64,000 nt of DNA. Origin: Pelomonas sp. CA6 (GTDB lineage Bacteria; Pseudomonadota; Gammaproteobacteria; Burkholderiales; Burkholderiaceae_C). This document shows positions 50,075-60,877 of this stretch, in pieces. Each line of letters opens with the position of its first letter. The stretch's first letter is position 1. The stretch lies in assembly GCF_022549225.1 (NCBI RefSeq), contig NZ_JAKZFD010000002.1, positions 432,817-496,816 on the forward strand. Direction: 5' to 3'. Made by a program: the position numbers and the translations under genes. Under the pieces are notes generated by a model. The model was not told the origin of the DNA. It searched no databases and was given only the letters and a program-made list of their open reading frames with translations.

Positions 50075-52798
50075 TCAGCCTTTGAAGCGGTGCTCGAAGC
50101 CCACCCAGAACTGGCGTCCGTAGGGCAGGTAGTAGCCCACCGGGTAGTAGGGCCAGGCCGCGCTCTCGTCGCGGCGCACCTTGTTGAGCAGGTTGTTGAC
50201 CGTCAGGCTCAGCGTGCTGCGCGCGCTGAGCTGGTAGCGCGTGTCCAGGTTGAGGTTCCAGTAGGGGCCCAGCCAGCCGGCCTGGTCGTCGCGGGCCACC
50301 TTGCCGTTGCGCTGCGCGCTCAGCGTGGCGCCGATGTCGCCCAGGGTCCAGTTCAGGCTGGTGTTGAGCCGGCTCGGCCAGTCGCCGTAGTCGAAGGTGC
50401 CGACGCGGTTGATCGCGGCGTCGCCGTCGAAGGCCTGGTAGACGTAGCTGCGCACCTTGCTGTACTTGGCGCTGGCCTGGAAGCGGCCCAGGCTCGCGGT
50501 GCTCCAGCCGTAGCGCAGGCTCAGGTCCCAGCCCCAGGTGCTCTTGCGCGCCGCGTTGATCGGGTTGACGCGGATCTCGCTGACCTCGCCGGGGCGCAGC
50601 AGTGCGTCCTCGGGGTTGCGCACCACGCGCGCCAGCGTGGCCTGGCAGCTGGGCGAGCTGATGTCGTAGAGGCCGGTGCGGCAGGCCGATTCGTCGCGCA
50701 GCACCTGGTCGCCGCTGAGGTTGGTGACCAGGTCGCTGATCGCCACCTTCCAGAAGTCCAGGCTCAGGTCCAGCTGCTGGGTGGGCTGCCAGACCAGGCC
50801 CAGACCCCAGGATTTGCCGTGCTCGGAGCGCAGATCCTTGGAGCCCGAACGCACGAAGTTGAAGCCCGGCGAGACGTTGGCGAACTCGCACTTGTCCAGC
50901 GGCAGGCCGGCCTTCGCGCAGCGGTAGTAGTCGGTGGAGCCGCTGTAGTAGCCGCGCGTGCGCTCGGCGAAGATGTAGTTCATGTCCGGGGCGCGGAAGC
51001 TGGTGGCATGGTGGGCGCGCAGCAGCAGCTCGGGCAGCGGGCGGAACTCCAGCCCGGCGTTGTAGGTGGTGCTGGCGTCGTCGCGGCCGGCGAAGCGGTA
51101 GCTGTCGTGGCGCGCGGCCAGGTTGGCGCTCAGTGTGCGCAGCAGGGGCAGCTGCAGCTCCAGGCCCAGGGCCTTGCGGTCGCGCGTACCGCGCACCTCG
51201 GCGGCTTCGCTGGTGGCGTAGAACACGCCCTGGCCCAGGCGCGGGTCGGACAGATTGCTGAAGCCCTGCTTGCCCGCCTCGGCGACGACGGCGGCGCGCA
51301 GCGGGCCGGCGGGCAGCGCGAGCAGCTCGCCGTTGGCGCTGGCCGACAGCGTGTGGGTCCAGCTGGTGTTGCGGCCCCAGCTTTCGCCGACGATGCGGTC
51401 GAACTCCTGCGCGCTGAGCGGGCGGTAGAGGCGCTTCTCGTCGGGCGTGTAGCGCCACACGCCCTGCGCGTCCTGGCCTTGGCGCGGGCCGAGGAAGAAC
51501 TCGTCCACCCCGGCCAGGAAGCGCGGCGTGCGGGTGCGGTTCTGGTAGTAGCCGCTGCTTAGCGCGGCCTCGTAGCTCCAGCTGCCGAAGAGGTCGCCGC
51601 GCGCGCCCAGCGCGACCTGGTGAGTGCGGTCGGTCCAGTGGCGGTTGAAGCGGTCTGCGCCGCCCATCTCCTCGGGCGAGATACGCCGCGACCAGGTCTC
51701 CAGCCGGTTGCTGGCGGTGTTGCGGAAATAGCCCTGGTTGGCCGATTCCGAGGTCCAGGCCGGGCCGCGCGTGTTGTTCTCGGTGTCGGTCCAGCCGGTT
51801 TGCAGGTCGGCGAACAGCTCGTGCCGGTCGCTCAGCGTGTAGGTCAGCACGCCGGCGAGCTGGGCGCTGCGGTTGCCGGTCTGCGTGGTCCAGTAGGTCG
51901 GCGAGACGCGGCCGCTGCCGCAGTAGCTGCCCGAGCTGCCGGTGTACAGGCCCACCGAGCCTTCGAACAGGCCCTGCACCGGCGCGCAGTCCGCGGGCGT
52001 CACGTAGCGGCGCGACTGCACGTCGCGGCGGCCGAAGACCACCGTGGGCGCGCCGCCCTTCAGCGTGGTGTCGGCCATGAAGGGGCGCTGGCGGCTCCAG
52101 ATGGGGTCGCGGCCGCTCAGTTCCACCGCCGCGGCGGCGCGCAGCGCGCCGCTCTGGAAACCGCCGGACAGCTGGGCGCGCGCGTTCGTGCCGCCGCCGC
52201 GCTGCGTGGTGCCGGCGCGCAGGTTGAGCTGCAGCCCGTCGAGCTCGCGCTTGAGCACGATGTTGACCACGCCGGCCACCGCGTCCGACCCGTAGATGGC
52301 CGACGCGCCGCCGCTGAGCACCTCGATGCGGTCCACCAGCGCCGACGGAATGTTGGCCAGGTTGACGAAGTTCACCGAGCCCTCGTAGGCGGTGGGGTAC
52401 TCGGTCAGGCGGCGGCCGTTGACCAGCACCAGCGTGTGGTTGGGGCCCAGGCCGCGCAGGCTGATCGCGTTGGCCGCCGGCGTGAAGGTGTTGCCGAAGT
52501 CCTCGCCCTGCGTGAAGCCGGAGTTCTCGGTCAGCGCGGCCAGCGCGTCGGAGACGTTGCGGTAGCCCAGGCGATCGATGTCCTCGGCCTTGATCACCGT
52601 GACCGGCGTTGCGCCCTCCTGCTGCAGCCGGCCCAGGCGAGAGCCCGTGACCACGACCTGCGGCAGGGGCGCGCCGGCCTGGGCGGCGGGCTGCGCCGGC
52701 GCGGCTTCTTGGGCCTGGACGGCGGTGGAGGACAGGGAGGCAAGGGCCAGCAGCGCCAACGCCAGAGGCGTCGGCCGGCCCGGGGCACGGGACAGCAT
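50075..52798 (-). CDS. TonB-dependent receptor next to sulfate/CysB genes
   Basis: A 907-residue outer-membrane receptor starting MLSRAPGRPTPLALALLALA (signal peptide, cleavage after VQAQ). The plug has LPQVVVTGSRLGRLQQEGAT, VIKAEDIDRLGYRNVSDALA, ISLRGLGPNHTLVLVNGRRL and EVLSGGASAIYGSDAVAGVV. The barrel ends FWVGFEHRFKG, a less typical end with Gly after the aromatic-rich segment. It lies between the sulfate-binding-protein gene and a CysB-type regulator on the same strand, so I infer a role in uptake of a sulfur source such as a sulfate ester or sulfonate. The substrate cannot be read directly. Confidence 0.9.
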   Translation of the reverse strand: MLSRAPGRPTPLALALLALASLSSTAVQAQEAAPAQPAAQAGAPLPQVVVTGSRLGRLQQEGATPVTVIKAEDIDRLGYRNVSDALAALTENSGFTQGEDFGNTFTPAANAISLRGLGPNHTLVLVNGRRLTEYPTAYEGSVNFVNLANIPSALVDRIEVLSGGASAIYGSDAVAGVVNIVLKRELDGLQLNLRAGTTQRGGGTNARAQLSGGFQSGALRAAAAVELSGRDPIWSRQRPFMADTTLKGGAPTVVFGRRDVQSRRYVTPADCAPVQGLFEGSVGLYTGSSGSYCGSGRVSPTYWTTQTGNRSAQLAGVLTYTLSDRHELFADLQTGWTDTENNTRGPAWTSESANQGYFRNTASNRLETWSRRISPEEMGGADRFNRHWTDRTHQVALGARGDLFGSWSYEAALSSGYYQNRTRTPRFLAGVDEFFLGPRQGQDAQGVWRYTPDEKRLYRPLSAQEFDRIVGESWGRNTSWTHTLSASANGELLALPAGPLRAAVVAEAGKQGFSNLSDPRLGQGVFYATSEAAEVRGTRDRKALGLELQLPLLRTLSANLAARHDSYRFAGRDDASTTYNAGLEFRPLPELLLRAHHATSFRAPDMNYIFAERTRGYYSGSTDYYRCAKAGLPLDKCEFANVSPGFNFVRSGSKDLRSEHGKSWGLGLVWQPTQQLDLSLDFWKVAISDLVTNLSGDQVLRDESACRTGLYDISSPSCQATLARVVRNPEDALLRPGEVSEIRVNPINAARKSTWGWDLSLRYGWSTASLGRFQASAKYSKVRSYVYQAFDGDAAINRVGTFDYGDWPSRLNTSLNWTLGDIGATLSAQRNGKVARDDQAGWLGPYWNLNLDTRYQLSARSTLSLTVNNLLNKVRRDESAAWPYYPVGYYLPYGRQFWVGFEHRFKG

Positions 52799-52947
52799 GT
52801 TTCTTCCTTTGATGAGGTGACGAGAGGGCAGGCGCGCCCGCGTGTCGCGGGAGCCTGGCGGCTTGCGCCCTGGCGGAGCGGGCCGTCTTGTGGAGGCCGA
52901 CTCTAGGCAGCCCCGGGCGGGGCGTGAACGAACAAAGCCGTCTGTGC

Positions 52948-53898
52948 TTACTCGGTCTGCGCGGCCGTCTGCGCGCGCGCGGACTCCACTTCGGCGCGCG
53001 TCAGCGGCGGCGCAAAGGTGGTGATGAAGTCGTAGACGTAGTCGCGCAGGTAGGCGTCGCGGCGCACGGCCAGGCGGGTCAGGTTGTCGGCGAACAGATG
53101 GCGCGCGTCGATCGCGCGCAGCTGGGTGTCGCGCTCCTCGTCGTAGGCGATCGCCGCGACGATGCCCACGCCCAGGCCCAGCTCCACATAGGTCTTGATC
53201 ACGTCGGCGTCCATCGCCACCAGGCTGACGTCGAAGGCGAGGCCGGCGGCGTGGAAGGCCGCGTCGATGTGCGAGCGCCCGGTGTAGCCGCTCTCGTAGG
53301 TGACGATGGGGAAGCGCGCCAGGCGCTCCAGGGTCAAGACCTGACCCTCGGCGGCTTCGCGCGCCAGCGCGTGACCGGGCGGCACCAGCACGGTATGGGT
53401 CCAGCGGTAGCAGGGCAGCGTGAGCAGCTCGGGATGCAGCGCCAGCGCCTCGGTGGCGATGCCCAGGTCGGCCTCGCCCTCCAGCAGCAGCTGCGCCACC
53501 TGCTGCGGCGAGCCCTGCTTGAAGTGCAGCAGCACCTCGGGGTGGCTGGCGCGGAAGTCGCGCACCGCCGGCGGCAGCGCGTAGCGCGCCTGGCTGTGCG
53601 TCGCGGCGATGCGCAGCGTGCCCTGGCCGGCGCGCGCGAAGTCCTCGCCGGCGCGGCGCAGGTTCTCGGCCTCGCGCAGCAGGCGCTCGACGATGGGCAG
53701 CACATGGCGCCCCGGTTCGGTCAGGCCCAGCAGCCGCTTGCCGGAGCGCACGAAGAGCTCCAGCCCGAGTTCGTCCTCCAGCTCGCGGATCTGGCGGCTC
53801 ACGCCGGGCTGGGAGGTGTGCAGCGCCTGGGCCACCTCGGTGAGGTTGAAGCCGCGGCGCTGGGCTTCGCGGAAGGATCGCAGCTGCTGGAAGTTCAC
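52948..53898 (-). CDS. CysB-type LysR-family transcriptional regulator
   Basis: A 316-residue protein. The start is a GTG at 53898 (VNFQQLRSFREAQRRGFNLT); the reading frame upstream has no family resemblance. The helix-turn-helix NLTEVAQALHTSQPGVSRQI and RELEDELGLELFVRSGKRLL are nearly the CysB/Cbl consensus. The effector domain includes IVTYESGYTGRSHIDAAFHA and VIKTYVELGLGVGIVAAIAY, also CysB-like. CysB proteins activate sulfate assimilation genes and sense O-acetylserine or N-acetylserine. A motif 65 nt upstream of its start is shared with the sulfate-binding-protein gene, suggesting autoregulation. Its TAA stop lies 150 bp before the TonB receptor start. Confidence 0.92.
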   Translation of the reverse strand: MNFQQLRSFREAQRRGFNLTEVAQALHTSQPGVSRQIRELEDELGLELFVRSGKRLLGLTEPGRHVLPIVERLLREAENLRRAGEDFARAGQGTLRIAATHSQARYALPPAVRDFRASHPEVLLHFKQGSPQQVAQLLLEGEADLGIATEALALHPELLTLPCYRWTHTVLVPPGHALAREAAEGQVLTLERLARFPIVTYESGYTGRSHIDAAFHAAGLAFDVSLVAMDADVIKTYVELGLGVGIVAAIAYDEERDTQLRAIDARHLFADNLTRLAVRRDAYLRDYVYDFITTFAPPLTRAEVESARAQTAAQTE

Positions 53899-53963
53899 GG
53901 GCGTGTGGGTCTGGAGTCCGGGGGTGGGGCCGGATTCTTGCCAGACGCGCGCGCCTTGTCCTC

Positions 53964-53986
53964 CAAGAAAAAGTGCTTTGCTTATG
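53964..53986 (-). promoter_or_regulatory. Conserved upstream motif, copy 2 (putative CysB-type site)
   Basis: On the minus strand it reads TAAGCAAAGCACTTTTTCTT followed by G, differing from the copy at 49963-49985 at a single base in this stretch. It lies about 65 nt before the GTG of the CysB-type gene. Confidence 0.6.
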
Positions 53987-54028
53987 CGCGCCCGCGCTGA
54001 CGCCGGGCGGCACGGCCGGATGTCGGGC

Positions 54029-54628
54029 TCAGGTCGCGAAGGACCATTCGCGGAAGTCGGCATGCAGTGGGCGCTGTTCGCGCGCCGCGCGGGCGCGTGC
54101 CTGCTCCACCCAGCGCCGGGCCAGCGGCAGCGGACCGAAGCCGGCCTCTGCATTGATGTGCCCGACGCGGCCGAGGTTGCTGTAGCTGCTGCCCCAGCGG
54201 CTGGCCCAGCGCAGCGCGCTGGCGGCGCTCATCCAGGGGTCGTTCTGGCTTGCGATCAGCTGCGTGGGGCGCGGCAGGCGCTGGTGCGGCAGCTGTTCGG
54301 CCAGGCCGAACTTGTCCGGCTCGGCGGGCGCCACCAGCAAGGCCTCGCGGATCGGCGAGTCCGGCCGCGCGGCCAGGTGTTCGGCCAGTGCCAGGCAGCC
54401 GAAGCTGTGCGCCACCGCGATCCAGCCGCCGCGATGGCCATCGGACTCGGCGCTCTCCAGCGTGCGCTGGATGCGTTCGCTCCAGCGCGGCAGGTCCGGC
54501 GTGCTGAAGTCGCGCTGCTGCACGCGTCGCGCGTCGCGGTACTGGATCTGCAGCCAGCTCTGCCAGTGGGTCGGGCCGCTGTCGCGCAGGCCCGGGATGA
54601 TCAGCAGTCGGGGCGGGTGGTAGGGCAT
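54029..54628 (-). CDS. RBBP9/YdeN-family serine hydrolase
   Basis: A 199-residue alpha/beta hydrolase. It starts RLLIIPGLRDSGPTHWQSWL, the hallmark of the RBBP9/YdeN family. The nucleophile Ser is in VAHSFGCLALAEHL, the acid in ASQNDPWMS and the His in GRVGHINAEAGFG. All three catalytic residues are present. Members are small esterase-like hydrolases of mostly unknown substrate. It is 42 nt downstream of the TOBE-protein gene on the same strand, so the two may be co-transcribed. Confidence 0.9.
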   Translation of the reverse strand: MPYHPPRLLIIPGLRDSGPTHWQSWLQIQYRDARRVQQRDFSTPDLPRWSERIQRTLESAESDGHRGGWIAVAHSFGCLALAEHLAARPDSPIREALLVAPAEPDKFGLAEQLPHQRLPRPTQLIASQNDPWMSAASALRWASRWGSSYSNLGRVGHINAEAGFGPLPLARRWVEQARARAAREQRPLHADFREWSFAT

Positions 54629-54670
54629 GGCAACTCCTGTGGGGGCCGGGGCTTTGCCCGACCCCGGGGC

Positions 54671-54889
54671 TCACAGCGTGGCGATGGAGACCTCGGTGGA
54701 CTTCACCAGCGCCACCACCTCCTTGCCGAGGCTGAGTCCCAGCTCCTTGATCGAGCGCGTGGTGATGACCGAGGTGACGACGATGCCGCCGGCCGCCTGC
54801 ACCGCGATCTCGGAAACCACCGGTCCCTCGTTGATCTCCTTGATGGTGCCGCGGAACTGGTTGCGGACGTTGATGGCGCTGATGCTCAT
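54671..54889 (-). CDS. TOBE-domain (molbindin-like) protein
   Basis: A 72-residue protein formed by a single TOBE/Mop domain: ISAINVRNQFRGTIKEINEG, then VVSEIAVQAAGGIVVTSVIT and ELGLSLGKEVVALVKSTEVS. Molbindins of this size assemble into rings that bind molybdate or tungstate oxyanions and buffer them in the cytoplasm. The location beside sulfate and CysB genes is consistent with oxyanion handling. No molybdate transporter genes are visible. Confidence 0.9.
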   Translation of the reverse strand: MSISAINVRNQFRGTIKEINEGPVVSEIAVQAAGGIVVTSVITTRSIKELGLSLGKEVVALVKSTEVSIATL

Positions 54890-55031
54890 GGTCGGCTCCT
54901 GGGCGGGCCTGGCGGCCCTGGGTTGAAGGATGGAGCCAGCTTAGGCGGTGCGTGGCGCGCACAGAACTGCGCATTGCGCAGCAGGGTATGTGCTGCGCGC
55001 ATGAGGGCGTCGGGCGCCCCGGGCCTGGCGT

Positions 55032-55511
55032 TCAATGGCGGCGCGGGAACAGCCGCGCCGTGAGCTCGTGGGGTTTCTCGTGCACCAGGTCCAGCGCCTG
55101 CTCGCGCGTCACGGCGGCGGCCACGCGCGTGCTCAGCGCCTTGCGCAGCAGGCCCAGAAATCGCGGCGCGGCGACCAGGTCCAGCGTGCGGAAGCGGCCC
55201 GCCTCCAGCGCCTCGTCCAGCGCCTGCGCCACGCGCGCGGCGAAACCGCGGGCCTCCTCGTGCGATTCGTCCAGCCCGGCCGAGGTGGTGGTGCTGCCGC
55301 CGCGCCGCCCTTCGGCGTCGCGGCGCAGGTCGGCCTTGTCAGCATGCGCGGCGGCGTCGGTCAGCGTGTGCTGCGCTTCCAGGTCGCCGGCGGCTTCGGG
55401 CAGGCGCAGCAGGTGGGCCACGCCCTCGTCGGCCACCAGCACCCAGTGGCTGCCATCGTCGCGCGGCACCGGGCGGCCGGGCGTGGGAGAGAAGGGGGCA
55501 TCGGCGTTCAT
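55032..55511 (-). CDS. Host-attachment-family protein
   Basis: A 159-residue protein starting MNADAPFSPTPGRP. The region HWVLVADEGVAHLLRL, a variable Gly/Ser stretch with DAEGRRGGSTTT, and FRTLDLVAAPRFLGLLRKAL match the small bacterial 'host attachment protein' family named from plant-associated Agrobacterium. These proteins have a baeRF/eRF1-like fold and no proven biochemical role. It is divergent from the glutaredoxin gene, 85 nt apart. Confidence 0.82.
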   Translation of the reverse strand: MNADAPFSPTPGRPVPRDDGSHWVLVADEGVAHLLRLPEAAGDLEAQHTLTDAAAHADKADLRRDAEGRRGGSTTTSAGLDESHEEARGFAARVAQALDEALEAGRFRTLDLVAAPRFLGLLRKALSTRVAAAVTREQALDLVHEKPHELTARLFPRRH

Positions 55512-55596
55512 CGTGGATCCTGCCTTGAAGCGACAGGTCTTGCCGGGCAAGCCGCGTGCCCGGCCGGGGCCGGACCGGCGCGCATACACTGCCGCC

Positions 55597-55839
55597 ATGG
55601 AATTCAAGATCGTCGTCTACTCCAAGTCGGCCTGCCCGCAATGCGACACGGCCAAGATGCTGCTCAAGACCCGCGGCCTGGCCTTCGAGGAAATCCGCAT
55701 CGACGACGAGGCCGAGCGCCTGGCCTTCTACGCCAAATGCGGCCCGGCCGTGCGCCAGATGCCGCAGGTCTTCATCAACGACCAGCGCGTGGGCGGCGTT
55801 GCCGGCCTGCAGGCGGCGCTGGCCCAGCTGGGGCGCTGA
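55597..55839 (+). CDS. Glutaredoxin (CPQC active site)
   Basis: An 80-residue protein: FKIVVYSKSACPQCDTAKML at the N-terminus carries the redox motif CPQC. VRQMPQVFINDQRVGGVAGL contains the cis-Pro and the GG turn that bind glutathione or a protein partner. The fold and length are those of a small dithiol glutaredoxin/NrdH-like protein. The start is the first ATG after a GC-rich leader. The next gene, an AraC-type regulator, begins 28 nt later. Confidence 0.92.
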   Translation: MEFKIVVYSKSACPQCDTAKMLLKTRGLAFEEIRIDDEAERLAFYAKCGPAVRQMPQVFINDQRVGGVAGLQAALAQLGR

Positions 55840-55867
55840 GCCCCCTGCCCTGAGCCGAGGCCGGCCC

Positions 55868-56311
<444 letters not shown>

Positions 56312-56365
56312 GTTCCATGGCCACCCGGTCCTCGGGCGGCCGAACCCCAAGGAGGCAAGTGCAGC

Positions 56366-56772
56366 ATGAACCTGAGCATCCATTCCACCTTTCTGCCGCA
56401 CGAAGACCCCGAACGGTCGCTGGCCTTCTACCGCGACCTGCTGGGCCTGGAACTGCGCAACGACGTCGCCTACGGCGGCCATCGCTGGCTCACGCTGGGC
56501 GCGCCCGGCCAGCCGGTCTCGCTGGTGCTCTTCCCGCCCGGCGCCACGCCCGGCGTCACCGAAGAGGAGGGGCGCGTGCTGGCCGAGATGATGGCCAAGG
56601 GCACCCTGGCGATGATCATCCTGGCGACCCCTGACCTGGACGGCGTCTTCGAGCAGCTGCAGGCGCGCGGCGAGGTCGAGATCGTCCAGGAGCCCACCGA
56701 CCAGCCCTATGGGGTGCGCGATTGCGCCGTGCGCGATCCAGCGGGCAACATGGTGCGCATCCAGCAAACGGC

Positions 56773-56776
<4 letters not shown>
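56366..56776 (+). CDS. VOC-family (glyoxalase/bleomycin-resistance fold) protein
   Basis: A 136-residue protein: HEDPERSLAFYRDLLGLELR, GHRWLTLGAPGQPVSLVLFP, LAMIILATPDLDGVFEQLQA and DCAVRDPAGNMVRIQQ show the paired beta-alpha-beta-beta-beta units of the VOC fold. Members bind or modify small toxic molecules or are dioxygenases; no specific metal set identifies the reaction. Its stop overlaps the start of the UvrA-like gene (ATGA), implying coupled translation and a shared task. Confidence 0.9.
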
Positions 56777-59177
<2,401 letters not shown>

Positions 59178-59190
<13 letters not shown>

Positions 59191-60848
59191 TCGGCCCTCA
59201 GGAACAGGCGCGGGTTGCGGTCCGGGCGTTCCGCCGTGCTGGTGCCGCCGCGCAGCCGCGCGGCCAGCGTGGCTTCCAGGGTCCAGCGCTCCAGCGAGGC
59301 GCGCAGCCCCAGGCCCGCGCCGGCCAGGGCCCGACGCGCGGCCGAGCCGGCGTCCCAGGACTCGACGTTGGCGCGCGTGCGCGCGCCGTCGACGAACAGA
59401 AAGGGCGTGGTCGGGCCGGCTTCCATGCGCAGCTCCAACTGCGCGAGCCAGCCGGCGTCGCCGCTGCCCTCGCCCATCGGGTAGGCGCGCACGCCATAGG
59501 AGCCGCCGGCGCCGAATTTCTCGGAGGCGTCCAGGTTCTGCGCCGCCCATTGCGCCGACAGCCGGCCGTACAGCGTGAAGGGCCCGCCCAGCTTCTGGAT
59601 GCGCGCGATGTCCAGGTTGAGCTTCTGGAACCCGCCCTGGGTGCGCGCGGTGAGCGCGTCGGTGGCCAGCGATCCGGCGTCCAGGTTCAGCCGGCCGGCC
59701 GTCAGGCTCAGCAGGCCATAGGTGACGCCGCCACCGCCCAGCGCGTCGCGGCGGTCGAACTGCAGCCCCGCGACCAGCAGCCGGCTGGACTTCTCATGCA
59801 CCACCTCGACGGCGCGCAGGCGGTCTTCCATGCGCTTGTGCTGCAGGCTCAGCGTCGCGAGCAGATTGCTGGCCTGCGAGCGCAGCACCGGATAGCTGAG
59901 CCGGGCCGTCGCCACGCGGGCATAGCCGGCGGCGTCGAGTTCGGCGAACTCGCCGCCCAGCTGGTAGCTGGTGCGCGCCATCCCCAGCATGCCGCGCAGG
60001 CCGCTGGGGCCCAGCGGGGTTTCGTATTCGGCCGAGCCCAGGCCCATGCGGCGGTCCGTGTACAGCGCGCTGAAGCTCAGTTTGTCGCCATAGCGCCAGG
60101 GGCTGTTGATGCGCAGGTTGGCGGTGGCGCGCGTGCTGCCGGTGTTGCGGTTGCCGGCGTTGTCCAAGCCCAGTTCGCCGCTGACGGTGTCGGTGCGGCG
60201 GATCTCCACCAGCAGGTCGCCCTCGCCGCGTTCGCCGCCGGGGCGCAGCACCGGGCGGACCTTGCGCGCCGGCTGGTCGTCCAGGATCAGCAGCGTGCGC
60301 TCCAGGTCCGCGTCGCGGATCACCTCGCCGCGCCGCAGCCCGTGGTCCAGAAAGGGCTGGGCGCCCTGCGCGTCGGCGGCATCGTCGGTTCCGACGGCGA
60401 GCACTTGGCCGAAGCGGCCTTCGACGATCTGCACCACCAGCGCGCCGGCGCTGCTGCTTTGCGGCGGCACATAGACCTGCACGAAGGGATAGCCGCGGCG
60501 GCGGTAGTGGCCCATCAGGGTGTCGGTCAGCGCGCGCAGCTGGGCCAGCGTATAGCGCCGGCCCTTCCAGTCGCCCAACGCGGCGAGCAACTCGTCGCTG
60601 GGGATGGCGAGGTTGCCGCGCAGCTCCAGGGTTTCCAGCTGCAGCGTGGGTCCGCTGCCCTCGCCCCCCGGGGCGGAGGCCGCGGCGGCGGGTGGCGGCG
60701 GCAGCGCGCTCTGGTCGGAACGCAGCGGGCGCGGCGGCTGCCGGCCCTGGAGGTCCTGGGCCTCGCTCGGGGCCGCGCCCTGGGCGATCGCGCCGCTGCC
60801 AAAGACCAGCAGGGCCAGCAGCGGGGGGGTGTGTTTCAGCTTCCTCAC
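59178..60848 (-). CDS. Two-partner secretion outer-membrane transporter (TpsB; ShlB/FhaC/HecB family)
   Basis: A 556-residue outer-membrane protein with a signal peptide (PPLLALLVFGSGAIAQGA). A Pro/Ala-rich stretch follows, then a POTRA domain near residues 69-155 (LQLETLELRGNLAIPSDELL, QLRALTDTLMGHYRRRGYPF, VQIVEGRFGQVLAVG). A ShlB-type beta-barrel occupies the rest (YGDKLSFSALYTDRRMGLGS, GSYGVRAYPMGEGSGDAGW, the VRGY-type motif region) and ends RLFLRADYRF with the terminal Phe. It exports the repeat protein encoded 29 nt upstream on the same strand. Confidence 0.93.
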
Positions 60849-60877
60849 AGACGCATGCTCCGGCTTCAGGGCCTGTC

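Noticed and set aside
50075..54013. Long N-terminal extension of the TonB receptor frame up to 54013
   Set aside because: The extension is an out-of-frame reading of the CysB gene; a signal peptide starts at 52798.
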